Below, in pieces: positions 28,134 through 36,490 of a DNA stretch of 64,000 bases. The DNA is from Streptomyces sp. NBC_00249. GTDB lineage: Bacteria > Actinomycetota > Actinomycetes > Streptomycetales > Streptomycetaceae. How positions within the stretch are numbered: the first letter of the stretch is position 1; each line of letters opens with the position of its first letter. Under the pieces are notes generated by a model. The model worked only from the letters and a program-made list of their open reading frames with translations. It searched no databases and was not told the origin of the DNA. The stretch is taken from contig NZ_JAPEMV010000011.1 of NCBI RefSeq assembly GCF_026342355.1, forward strand, positions 124,001 through 188,000, in the 5' to 3' direction. A program made the translations under genes and the position numbers.

Positions 28134-28373
28134 ATGTCTGCGGAAAACAGGCGGAAAGAGTTCCGTGTCGAGATCGACGGGCTGGAGCTGTCCGACGAAC
28201 TAATCCAGCGGATCGACGACGCCGTGCGTAAGGCAGTCCTGCGCGAGCTCGCATCGGTGGACCTGCTGCAGACCGGCACCAGTGTCGATCTGCTCAACGA
28301 GGGTTTCACCGCCACCGGGATCGGTGGGGGAAGCACCCAGGGCATCCATGTGCGTCCGGCACCGCCCCAATGA
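28134..28373 (+). CDS. Small leader-like protein (79 aa)
   Basis: A strong site (GAAGGAG) precedes the ATG. Residues 8-45 (FRVEIDGLELSDELIQRIDD plus a charged helix) form an acidic helical block, followed by LLQTGTSVDLLNEGFTATG and a Gly-rich tail GIGGGSTQGIHVRPAPPQ. This helical block plus Gly/Ser-rich tail is reminiscent of RiPP precursors with a leader, but no family is recognised. The stop overlaps the next start (ATGA), so it is translationally coupled to the Cys-rich protein. Confidence 0.65.
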   Translation: MSAENRRKEFRVEIDGLELSDELIQRIDDAVRKAVLRELASVDLLQTGTSVDLLNEGFTATGIGGGSTQGIHVRPAPPQ

Positions 28374-28840
28374 CCGACTCGCAGACTGGCGTACAGCGAT
28401 CGGAGGACGGCGCTCCCAGGGCGGCGCGAGCATGTCCGAGCTCCTCCTGCCACGAAGGTGCGGTCGTCATCGGACTCCTTGGCGAAGACGGCCGTCTGGG
28501 CTATCTCCGCCCTGCTGTCCCCGTGGACGAAGGGTTCGCCGACACGGCCCGTCGTCTGGGCGACCCCGAGTCGCGGTTCCGTTTCGCCGACACCTGCGTT
28601 CAGGACTCCTGTGAGCACTGGAGCGGCAAGCAGTGTGGACTTATCGGCCGACTGGTGGACGCAGCACATAAAAAGGGGATCGTCCCGGCAACCGAACTAC
28701 CCCGCTGCGCCATCCGGGCGGAATGCCGATGGTTCGCCCAGAACGGCCGGGACGCGTGCGCGTTCTGCCCCGTCGTCGTCTATCGACCGACCGGCCCTGC
28801 TCAGTTGGCGAGGCCGCAACCGCCGGCGAGCGCAGAGTAG
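28370..28840 (+). CDS. Cysteine-rich protein, possible metal or Fe-S binder (156 aa)
   Basis: Nine Cys occur in three groups: C22/C27, C76/C81/C89 (CVQDSCEHWSGKQC), and C113/C119/C130/C133 (CAIRAECRWFAQ then GRDACAFCP). This is unusual for a cytoplasmic Streptomyces protein and suggests an iron-sulfur cluster or zinc. It overlaps the preceding small gene by 4 nt. The haem peroxidase starts 190 bp downstream, possibly in the same unit. Function not known. Confidence 0.65.
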   Translation: MTDSQTGVQRSEDGAPRAARACPSSSCHEGAVVIGLLGEDGRLGYLRPAVPVDEGFADTARRLGDPESRFRFADTCVQDSCEHWSGKQCGLIGRLVDAAHKKGIVPATELPRCAIRAECRWFAQNGRDACAFCPVVVYRPTGPAQLARPQPPASAE

Positions 28841-29030
28841 GCTCCAAGATCAACTGTAGGCGGCTTTGGGGCTCACCTCGGCGTCATCCCCGGAACGGGC
28901 TCCACACCCGTGTCGATCGGCCGGGCCGCGGCTGACCGGATGACGGTGAGCGAGGGTTGGCCTGTGTGTCCCCCTGTGCCAGTGCAGGCGCAGTAGTCTC
29001 GGACGACCTCCATGGGAAAGGCAGGCGCAC

Positions 29031-30611
29031 ATGCCCGGCGAGCGTGGCGGATCGGCTCAGGTACCGCGGGAAGGGCACGTTGGCGACCCTGGGCAGATGA
29101 CGGTTGACATGGCTGGCGGGGGACACTCCCTGGGGCTGCCCGCCTCTTCCATCCGTAACCACGCGCGTGTAAGGCGGGGCCTGGGCTACGTACCGGAATC
29201 CAGCCTTTCGTTCGGCTTCTACGGCCGGATGTTCCGGCGTCTCGACCCCTACATCCCGGACGACGCGCGCATCGACGCCATTGCACGGCTCATGAGGGAG
29301 CCCGTGGGGGCCGCGCTGGACGGCAAGATCCCGGCCGGATACACCTACCTCGGCCAGTTCATCGACCACGACCTCACGTTCGACCCAACGTCCAGCCTCC
29401 AACGGCGGAACGATCCCGACGCGCTGGTCAACTTCCGCACTCCGCGCTTCGACCTGGACTCCGTCTACGGGCGCGGACCGGCGGATCAGCCCTACCTCTA
29501 CGAGATGGCGCACGGCGCTGAGGGACACCGCTTTGTGATCGGGCAGGCGAAGGGCGAGGCCAGGGGAGAGCTGGACCTGCCGCGGGACTTTCGTGGCGTG
29601 GCGCTGATCGGTGATCCCCGCAACGACGAGAACGTTATCGTCAGTCAGTTGCAGCTCACCTTCATGTTGTTCCACAACAAGGTGTGTGACTGGCTGACAG
29701 CCGATGATGCAGCTGCGTACGAGACGCATCGCAGCGCCGGTGAAGGGATCTTCGATTGCGCGCAGAGGCTCGTCCGATGGCACTACCAGTGGATCGTGGT
29801 CCACGACTTCCTCAAACAGATCGTCGACGCGACCACATACAAGGACGTGCTGCGCCACGAGTCCCTCATCCCGCAGGGCGAAGCGGTCGAACAGGTCACA
29901 CTCCGTTTCTTCGCATGGCGGCACGAGATCTTCATGCCGATCGAGTTCGCCGTTGCGGCATACCGCTTCGGCCACTCCATGGTCCGGCCGGCATACACGC
30001 TGAATTCCAGAGTGGGCCCGCTTCCCGTCTTCACACCAGAGTCGGTGGGTCAGCCGCGCAACGAAATGCGGCACCTCGGCGGGTTCCGTCGGCTGCCGGC
30101 GAACTGGCAGGTCGAGTGGAGGCGGTTCTTCCATCTGGGCGGCTCGGCCGACCTCCAGCATGCCCGTAGGATCGATCGGTACCTGTCACCGCCGCTCCTG
30201 GACCTGCCGCCCGAACTCGCCGGAGGCGCGACGGCCAACCTGGCACGGCGCAACCTCACCCGCGGCGCGAGACTGGGGCTGCCCTCCGGGCAGCAGGTCG
30301 CGCTGGCCATCGGTGCCCAACCGCTTGACGACGAGGACTTGGACCTTCCCGGCAAGGGGCCTGCGCCGTTGTGGTATTACGTCCTGCGTGAGGCCGAGTT
30401 GCGGGACGGCGGTCGCACGCTGGGTACTGTCGGCTCCCGGATCGTCTCGGAGGTCTTCCTCGGCATGCTGTCCGCCGACCCGTTCTCGTACCTGTCCGCT
30501 GCGCCCGGTTGGAAACCGGTTCTGTGTGGTGTCAAGCCGGGTGAGTTCAGCATGGCGGACCTGATCAACTTCACTGGGTTCGGCGCCGCGGCGCAGCCGT
30601 CCCTCCACTGA
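29031..30611 (+). CDS. Animal-type haem peroxidase (526 aa)
   Basis: The family (myeloperoxidase/peroxidasin-like bacterial peroxidases) is shown by TYLGQFIDHDLTFDPT with distal Gln109, Asp112 and His113, by the RTPRFDLDSVYG block, by QLTFMLFHNKV, and by YRFGHSMVRP with probable proximal His315. There is no signal peptide, so it is probably cytosolic or released otherwise. It would oxidise halides or organic substrates with H2O2. The 3' end overlaps the convergent glycosyltransferase gene by 41 bp. The start may instead be ATG 29097; I kept 29031. Confidence 0.85.
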   Translation: MPGERGGSAQVPREGHVGDPGQMTVDMAGGGHSLGLPASSIRNHARVRRGLGYVPESSLSFGFYGRMFRRLDPYIPDDARIDAIARLMREPVGAALDGKIPAGYTYLGQFIDHDLTFDPTSSLQRRNDPDALVNFRTPRFDLDSVYGRGPADQPYLYEMAHGAEGHRFVIGQAKGEARGELDLPRDFRGVALIGDPRNDENVIVSQLQLTFMLFHNKVCDWLTADDAAAYETHRSAGEGIFDCAQRLVRWHYQWIVVHDFLKQIVDATTYKDVLRHESLIPQGEAVEQVTLRFFAWRHEIFMPIEFAVAAYRFGHSMVRPAYTLNSRVGPLPVFTPESVGQPRNEMRHLGGFRRLPANWQVEWRRFFHLGGSADLQHARRIDRYLSPPLLDLPPELAGGATANLARRNLTRGARLGLPSGQQVALAIGAQPLDDEDLDLPGKGPAPLWYYVLREAELRDGGRTLGTVGSRIVSEVFLGMLSADPFSYLSAAPGWKPVLCGVKPGEFSMADLINFTGFGAAAQPSLH

Positions 30612-31914
30612 CTTCGCCCGCCGGACGCTGCGCGGGCGGGTCGTGCCTGACGATGACGCGGCCACCGATACGAGCGGTGCAGTGCTGTCCTGCCCAATGG
30701 CAGACATCGTCCGCCCAGTCCGTGATCCGTCGGTTCCCTTCTGCGCAAGCGTCGCGGTCGTCGGCCGGATCGGCGGGGTCGACGACGAACCTTGCGGCGT
30801 ACGCGTGCGCGTACGCGGTGCCGAGTCGTTCGTTGCGCTGCCCAAGCGACAGCTTCCCGGAGGTCGTGAGCGCACGGTTGTTCACGGCGAGGCGGCGGCG
30901 CAGTGAGGCGTCGTCGATCAGTCCTGACACTGCTGCAGTGAACGCAGCGGTCCGCTGAGCCGTCGGCTCGGCGTTGGAGACGAACAGGGCGTTGTTGCCG
31001 GGCGTGAACAGCTCGCCGATGTGCTCCATGCCCGGCCCAGTCGAACAGACGACGGCCAGACCGGCGGCGGCCGCCTCGACCAGGCCCATGCCAAAGCTCT
31101 CGAATGAGGTGGGGGAGAGGAAGATGTCCGCCCGGCGGAGCTGCTCCAGGTAAGCCGACCTGGGCAGGGGCGCCACGAGTTCCACGCCCGCCGCGAGCAG
31201 CTGGGAGGCGGCGGGCGTCGGGCAGGGTCCGAGAAAGACCAGCCGCACTGCTTCGCCGTGGCGCGCCCGCAGGCGGCTGAAGACCTCGACCGCGACGGGA
31301 GCGCCCTTGTCCTGCCAGGTCCTGCCCATGTAGAGCACAGTCACTGGGCCTTCGGAGCGCCTGACCGCGTGCAGTGGCGGAATGGCCGGGTACACCACCT
31401 CGGACTTGGCGCTCAGCTTCTCAACGACCTCCGATCGGTGCCCGCGGGCGGCGAGGTGCTCCAGGCACGCCCGCCGCGCGTACTCCGTGCGGAAGAGGAT
31501 TCGGGCGCAGCGCCCGCTCGCGAACCGGGCCGCCATGGCCGCCTCCCGGCGGGCCATCGCCTCGGCGTCGGGAACGAGCGTGGTACCACGGGATGCCGCG
31601 CCCAGGGTATAGAAGCGTCCGGCCTGGAGCGGCATCAGCAGGCAGTCCGCGTCGACGACCCAGGGCCGCGCCGTCTCGACAGGCAGACGGGACGAATGCA
31701 CGATGTCGACATCGGCCGACAGGTCGTCGAACCGCACCCACTCGGCGACTGCCGCGTCGTGCAGTGGGGAGAACGCCCGGCACGCGCTGCGGTCGGGGCG
31801 GAAGCGCAGCGTGTACCGCGCCTGCACGTACGTTGTCCCGGCAGGAGGTGACTCCAGCAGCGAGCCATGAACTCCATCGTGCAGTTCGTGCGCCGGCCCC
31901 AGCAGGACCTTCAC
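30571..31914 (-). CDS. GT4-family glycosyltransferase (447 aa)
   Basis: The GTG at 31914 overlaps the stop of the radical SAM gene (GTGA), so the two are translationally coupled. The C-terminal Rossmann half has VTVLYMGRTWQDKGAP and the GT4 motif SPTSFESFGMGLVEAAAAG with the Glu-x7-Glu pair for NDP-sugar binding; the N-terminal half is acceptor-like. As the last gene of an operon with two small proteins and a radical SAM enzyme, it may glycosylate the modified peptide. The acceptor is an inference only. Confidence 0.85.
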   Translation of the reverse strand: MKVLLGPAHELHDGVHGSLLESPPAGTTYVQARYTLRFRPDRSACRAFSPLHDAAVAEWVRFDDLSADVDIVHSSRLPVETARPWVVDADCLLMPLQAGRFYTLGAASRGTTLVPDAEAMARREAAMAARFASGRCARILFRTEYARRACLEHLAARGHRSEVVEKLSAKSEVVYPAIPPLHAVRRSEGPVTVLYMGRTWQDKGAPVAVEVFSRLRARHGEAVRLVFLGPCPTPAASQLLAAGVELVAPLPRSAYLEQLRRADIFLSPTSFESFGMGLVEAAAAGLAVVCSTGPGMEHIGELFTPGNNALFVSNAEPTAQRTAAFTAAVSGLIDDASLRRRLAVNNRALTTSGKLSLGQRNERLGTAYAHAYAARFVVDPADPADDRDACAEGNRRITDWADDVCHWAGQHCTARIGGRVIVRHDPPAQRPAGEVSGGTAAPRRRTQ

Positions 31915-33020
31915 GGTGCCGTCGCGACGGACACCTCGAGGCGGCTCCGCATGTGGCCGATGAGGCCCCGTAGTCCGCAGCAGTCGCCCGTGTGCTGGGG
32001 ATCGTGCCGGGAGGCGGTGTACCGCTCGTGCGGGCACCACCCGTTGCAGACGTTGAAGTCGGGACATGCGCGCATGGCGCTGAGAGCCTGCTTGTTCGAA
32101 GTCCGCAGCGGGACGAGTGCCGGCCCGTTACGGAACGCGGCGAACGAGTCGGAGAGGACGCTGCCGACCGTGTAGGCGGGGTCCCCGTCGAACAGGTCGC
32201 AGTGCGCCACCTGCCCGTCCGGCTCCACTAGGTAGTATCGCCCGAAGCAGTCACCGGCAAGAGTGCACACGCTTGCGTCCCGGCCCGAGAGCCGCTTCAG
32301 CAGACTGTCGAACTCCCTGACGCGGATGGACGGATCGCCGTGGGCGAGCCACCGGTCGAAGTAGGCCTGCAGGAAGCGGTTCATCTCGGCCGGTGTCACG
32401 TAGTGTGACGTCGGTGTTCCGGGCGGTGCGTCGGGCTGGTTCGTCGGTTTGGCGGCGAGCAGGCCGTAGTGGGTGATTCCCTCTTTCACAAAGAAGTCGA
32501 AGACAGCGTCCGGTCCAAGTTCGAGCGCTCCCCGGTCGATGACCATGAGCACGCTGATCGGTACGCCGTTCTCCCTCAGAGCGTCAAGTCCGCGGCGTAC
32601 GTCATCGAAGGAGGGGCGTCCCGAGGCGTAGCGGCGGTAGCGGTCATGCACCGAGGGGGGACCGTCCAGACTGACGCTGACCCTGAACCGGAACTCGCGG
32701 AAGAACTGCGCCCAGGCGCCGTCGATCCGTGTGCCGTTGGACTGCAAGGTGTTGTGGACCGTCTGTCCGGGGCGGCGCAAGCGGGCCTGCAAGTAGAGGG
32801 CACGCTCGTAGAACTTGCGGGGCAGGACGGTCGGCTCACCGCCGTGCCACATGAACTCGACCGTGTCGTGCGTCGGGTCGGACAGGGCGCTGGCGGTCAT
32901 CCGTGCCAGGACGGGGAAGCCCATCGTCTGGCCGGGCCCACTCCGCCAGTCGTGGCAGTACGTGCAGCGCAGGTTGCACAACCGTGTCGCCTTGACGATC
33001 AGCCCGAGATAGCGGCCCAC
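31911..33020 (-). CDS. Radical SAM/SPASM peptide-modifying enzyme (369 aa)
   Basis: The CxxxCxxC cluster motif is ATRLCNLRCTYCHDW (Cys15, 19, 22), and the GGEPT motif is present (FMWHGGEPTVLP). The C-terminal SPASM region has CTLAGDCFGRYYLVEPDGQ, HCDLF, CPDFNVCNGWCPHE and GDCCG for auxiliary 4Fe-4S clusters. The closest recognisable relatives are anaerobic sulfatase-maturase-type and FxsB/sactisynthase-type enzymes that modify peptides. GTG 33020 overlaps the upstream stop (TAGTG) and has GGAG upstream; the frame opens further but without support. Both preceding small proteins are obvious substrate candidates. Confidence 0.85.
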   Translation of the reverse strand: MGRYLGLIVKATRLCNLRCTYCHDWRSGPGQTMGFPVLARMTASALSDPTHDTVEFMWHGGEPTVLPRKFYERALYLQARLRRPGQTVHNTLQSNGTRIDGAWAQFFREFRFRVSVSLDGPPSVHDRYRRYASGRPSFDDVRRGLDALRENGVPISVLMVIDRGALELGPDAVFDFFVKEGITHYGLLAAKPTNQPDAPPGTPTSHYVTPAEMNRFLQAYFDRWLAHGDPSIRVREFDSLLKRLSGRDASVCTLAGDCFGRYYLVEPDGQVAHCDLFDGDPAYTVGSVLSDSFAAFRNGPALVPLRTSNKQALSAMRACPDFNVCNGWCPHERYTASRHDPQHTGDCCGLRGLIGHMRSRLEVSVATAP

Positions 33021-33265
33021 TAACGCTCCTTCACGGGGGGCGGCTTTACCAGATGGTCCAGCAGCTGTGCTTCCGCGGGCTCCAGAAGCTCCTCCACCGG
33101 CCGTGCGGCCATGCGCTTCCACGGCTCGGTCGCGACGTTGAGCGCCGCGACGAGGATGGAGTGCTCGGACGGGGAGAGTGCGGAGGCGAACCGCTCCAGC
33201 GAAACGGCGAAGCCGTCGCCTGCGGATGCGTCGTCTGCCGCACGGACGCCGAGGTCATCATGCAT
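33020..33265 (-). CDS. Small leader-like protein B of the radical SAM operon (81 aa)
   Basis: ATG 33265 overlaps the end of the upstream small gene by 8 bp. The sequence SLERFASALSPSEHSILVAA and following acidic helices resemble ERLSEWSESLPAGEQALAEV in the upstream small protein, so the two may share a recognition domain. The tail is LLDHLVKPPPVKER, with no aromatic core. It may be a second precursor, a leader-binding partner or a chaperone of the radical SAM enzyme. Confidence 0.6.
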   Translation of the reverse strand: MHDDLGVRAADDASAGDGFAVSLERFASALSPSEHSILVAALNVATEPWKRMAARPVEELLEPAEAQLLDHLVKPPPVKER

Positions 33266-33653
33266 AGGGCGGGGTCCACTTCTCGGGGCGGACGTAAGCC
33301 CACTGCACGATCTCGTACTCCTCGACGGCTCCTCCGCCCACACGCGGGTTGGCCTTCTCCCAGCTGTGCTCGGTTCGCACCCATGCGACGGGCCCGCGGG
33401 CCGTTTGCTTCCACTGCTCGCGGACGGATTCGATGGCGGAACGGGTCGCCTCGTCGAGACTGGCGATCAGCTGTCTGCGGCGGACGTCGCCGGGCTGGAG
33501 GTCCCGGGTGTACTGCAGCAGGACCTCTGCGAGGGCCTGCTCCCCGGCAGGGAGGGATTCGCTCCACTCCGACAGGCGCTCGGTGAACGCCTTGATGTCC
33601 TCGCTTTCGACCGGTGCGTCCGCGTGTTCCGACTGGCTGGACCGTTCGTACAT
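33258..33653 (-). CDS. Candidate peptide precursor A of the radical SAM operon (131 aa)
   Basis: ATG 33653 has GGAGG 7 nt upstream; a start 10 codons earlier has none. Residues about 20-80 are acidic helices (FTERLSEWSESLPAGEQALA) like protein B. The C-terminal 30 residues after a GGG hinge are rich in aromatic residues: EEYEIVQWAYVRPEKW then TPPYA. Tyr/Trp spacing (W-x-Y, W-x-x-x-Y) is the kind of target that radical SAM/SPASM cyclophane-forming or crosslinking enzymes use. It is first gene of a four-gene unit with overlaps of 1-8 bp. Precursor role inferred. Confidence 0.6.
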   Translation of the reverse strand: MYERSSQSEHADAPVESEDIKAFTERLSEWSESLPAGEQALAEVLLQYTRDLQPGDVRRRQLIASLDEATRSAIESVREQWKQTARGPVAWVRTEHSWEKANPRVGGGAVEEYEIVQWAYVRPEKWTPPYA

Positions 33654-34108
33654 TGTTGCCTCCGCTTCGCTGGAGTCGCCCAAAGAATGCTAACGCATAG
33701 CGACCGTCTGATCGCTTACAGTCTTGGTGTCGTGTCGTGTCGATGCAACTTGGTGTTTCGCGTCAGCGGGCCGCCGGTACCCGCTGCGGTGCCGGCGCGA
33801 AGCTGCACGCTATAGAGGAGGGCGACAGCGATGGGGTGCTCTCGTGGCATCAGGGGCCGCGGGTGCCGGCCAAGACCGAACCCCCGTGGCCGGCGTCGAC
33901 CGCGGCTCCTTCGACGACTGTCTGAGTAACCGGAGGGCGGTCGCCAGGGGCCCTATTCACGGGTCGGGACCTTCGTTCTTCATGACTTCGGGAGGCCTGC
34001 GAGGCGTGATGGATAGTCATGCGAACGCGGCAGCTAGCCACAGGGGTCGCGGACGGCGTGGAGCCGCACCACTGCTGATCCGCCTTCGTAGCCAGCGCTC
34101 TCGCCCTG
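33654..34108. other. Intergenic region upstream of the radical SAM operon
   Basis: No convincing gene in this 450 bp stretch. It must contain the promoter of the four-gene minus-strand operon. Confidence 0.4.
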
Positions 34109-34318
34109 ATGAGCCGGGCCCCGAAGCGTCCAACACTGCCTGCCGCCGATCGTGCAGCTGAGCGGGAGATGCTCGCTCAGGCACTCGGGGACGCGGCGGA
34201 AGAAGAGGTCCAGGACCTCGAAGACGTGCGCAGCCAGCACCCGGATGAAGACGTCTGGTCCGCAGCAGTTCAGCGATTCCAGCGGAACACTCAGTTCCCG
34301 GTTTCAGAGCAGGGGTGA
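34109..34318 (+). CDS. Possible small charged protein (69 aa)
   Basis: A short frame with an acidic helix (REMLAQALGDAAEEEVQDL) and RSQHPDEDVWSAAVQRFQ. The codon use looks protein-like, but there is no good ribosome site and no known family. It ends at the right edge of an IS5 fragment on the opposite strand. Confidence 0.3.
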   Translation: MSRAPKRPTLPAADRAAEREMLAQALGDAAEEEVQDLEDVRSQHPDEDVWSAAVQRFQRNTQFPVSEQG

Positions 34319-34708
34319 GAACCGCTCGGGGGGCTTGCGTGCCTTGGTGATTCGGCGGGTCATGAGGGTGATGGCTGCCCAGGTGATGAGGGTTCCGGAG
34401 TGCTGGATGAGTCGTTCGTAGTCGCGTGCGTGTCTGCGGGCCCGCATCATCCAGGACCAGGTTCTTTCCACGACCCAGCGGCGGGGCAGGATGACGAAGC
34501 CGGATGAGTCCTTGGGTCTGCTGACCGTCTTGATCGTCAGGTTGAGGTACCTCTTTGCCCAGGTCACGAGCCTGCCTGCGTAGGCGGAGTCGGCCCAGAC
34601 GATCGTGATCTCGGGGTGCATGAGGCGGAGGCGGAAGAGGACTTCCTTGGCGGCGTGGCTGTCGTGGAGGTCTGCGGGGGTGACCATGACGAGCAGAGGT
34701 AGGCTGCC
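34304..34708 (-). pseudogene. IS5-family transposase, C-terminal fragment
   Basis: Reads VMVTPADLHDSHAAKEVLF, ITIVWADSAYAGRL (second Asp), then VILPRRWVVERTWSWMMRAR (Glu). N-terminal two thirds missing; it breaks at about 34708 exactly where an opposing Tn3 transposase fragment begins. Confidence 0.8.
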
Positions 34709-35597
34709 GTTAACGACCAGGTCGCCGGGATCGGCGCGATGGTCGTACGTGGCACCCCGCGCGACAGCCTCTACACCCTGGACACGCTGCTCAACCTCGA
34801 CGGTGGGGTGAAGCCGGAGATGGTCGCGACCGACAACGCCTCGTACTCCGACATGGCGTTCGGCTTGTACAAGATGCTCGGCTTCCGCTTCGCCCCGCGC
34901 TTCCGTGACCTCGCGGACCAGCGGTTCTGGCGAGCCGACCTGCCCGACAGCGACAGCAGGGAGCCGGCCGACGGGTACGGGCCGCTGGAAGCCGTCGCCT
35001 GCAACAAGGTGAACCTCAAGCGGATCACCACGCACTGGCCGGACATGCTGCGCGTCGCCGGATCGCTCATCACCAACCAGGTCCGCGCCTACGACCTGTT
35101 GCGGATGTTCGGCCGCGAGGGCCACCCGACCCCGCTCGGTGCCGCGTTCGCCGAGTACGGCCGCATCGACAAGACCATGCACCTGCTCGCCGTCGTCGAC
35201 CCGGTCGACGACACCTACCGCCGGCTGATGAACCGGCAGCTGACCGTGCAGGAGTCCCGCCACCGGCTGGCCCGCGCGATCTGCCACGGCGGCCGGGGCC
35301 AGATCCGCCAGGCGTACCGCGAGGGTCAGGAGGACCAGCTCGCCGCCCTGGGCCTGGTCCTCAACGCCGTGGTTCTGTGGAACACCCCGCTACCTGGACG
35401 CCGCCGTCGCCCGGCTCCGCGCCGAGGGCCACGACATCAAGGACGAGGACGTGGCCCGACTCTCCCCGCTCAAGGACCGGCACATCAACTTCCTGGGCCG
35501 CTACCCGTTCAACATCCAGGCCAGCGGACCCGAGGGTGGACTGCGCCCGTTGCGTGACCCTGCTGCTGCTGCCGTGGGAGCCGACGAGGAGGATTAG
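34709..35597 (+). pseudogene. Tn3-family transposase, C-terminal fragment with a frameshift
   Basis: The sequence NDQVAGIGAMVVRGTPRDS, TLLNLDGGVKPEMVATDNAS (catalytic Asp region) and YSDMAFGLYKMLGFRFAPRF belongs to the Tn3 DDE domain. Near 35390 the frame shifts by one nucleotide: the expected YLDAAVARLRAEGHDIKDED and KDRHINFLGRYPFNI continue in another frame to the stop at 35597. The N-terminal ~700 residues are absent. Confidence 0.8.
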
Positions 35598-35719
35598 GCC
35601 AGTCGCTGAGGGGCGCGTACATGATCACGGCGTCCTAGCAAGGCACAGCAGGGCGCCGATGGCTCGGAAGCGGTCAGGACGATAGCCGCCGGCGACCATG
35701 TTCCGGGAGTTCGACCCGG

Positions 35720-36217
35720 TCACGAGGTTCCCGTCGTGCGCGGCGAGGACGCGTCGCGAAGCTGTTGTCCGGGGTGGGGCTTTTCGGTGTCTCTCATCAC
35801 CAGTACGGGGCAGGTCGCGTGTTCGACGCAGTAGCGGCTCACTGAGCCCAGCAGGCTGCCGGTGAAGCCGCCCAGGCCACGGCAGCCGACGACCAACAGG
35901 TCCGCGCCGTTCGCGGTGTCGACGAGTACCTGGGCGGGATGTCCCTGCGCGATGTGGGTGTCGAGAGGTACCTCTGGGGCTGTGTGTCTTTCCTGGTCCA
36001 CGGTGTCGGCCAAGGCCTGCCGGGCGGCTGCTTCGAGGTCCGATGCGGGAACGGGTATCCAGCTGCTGGTTGCCGGGAAGGTCCAGCCGGTGACGGCTTC
36101 GACGGCCGCGTTCTGCCTGCGTGCCTGGGCCAGTGCCCACCGCAGAGCCTTGCGCGAGGATTCGGAGCCGTCGACTCCCACCACGATCCTCCCGGTCGGC
36201 CTGTCCTCTTCGGCCAT
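35720..36217 (-). CDS. Universal stress protein (UspA family, 165 aa)
   Basis: GRIVVGVDGSESSRKALRWA at the N-terminus and the ATP-binding signature VVGCRGLGGFTGSLLGSVS with CPVLVMR near the C-terminus are diagnostic of ATP-binding UspA proteins. ATG 36217 follows GGAGG. It is divergent from the GH15 gene (273 bp gap). Usual roles are stress survival and dormancy. Confidence 0.9.
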   Translation of the reverse strand: MAEEDRPTGRIVVGVDGSESSRKALRWALAQARRQNAAVEAVTGWTFPATSSWIPVPASDLEAAARQALADTVDQERHTAPEVPLDTHIAQGHPAQVLVDTANGADLLVVGCRGLGGFTGSLLGSVSRYCVEHATCPVLVMRDTEKPHPGQQLRDASSPRTTGTS

Positions 36218-36490
36218 GGTCCGCCTCCTGGACGCCTTGCTCACCCGGCGCTCGGTTGTAGTGCCTGCTGGTGATTCTCGGCTCCTCACAATGGCCCCGC
36301 CAGCCGACGGCGGTCGGTGGGGTGCTGCGGCCAGGAGTGGCTGGGGGCGCCCGATGTCGCGATGACGGGCAGAACCGGCCGACGCTTGGCCGTGGCGGCA
36401 ACGCCGTCCGCCACGCGACACGACCACCGGTGGGATCGCGCTGGTGCGAGGGCTCTGTGTGTCCCTCGCCGCCGCAGCCGAGGAGGCGCT

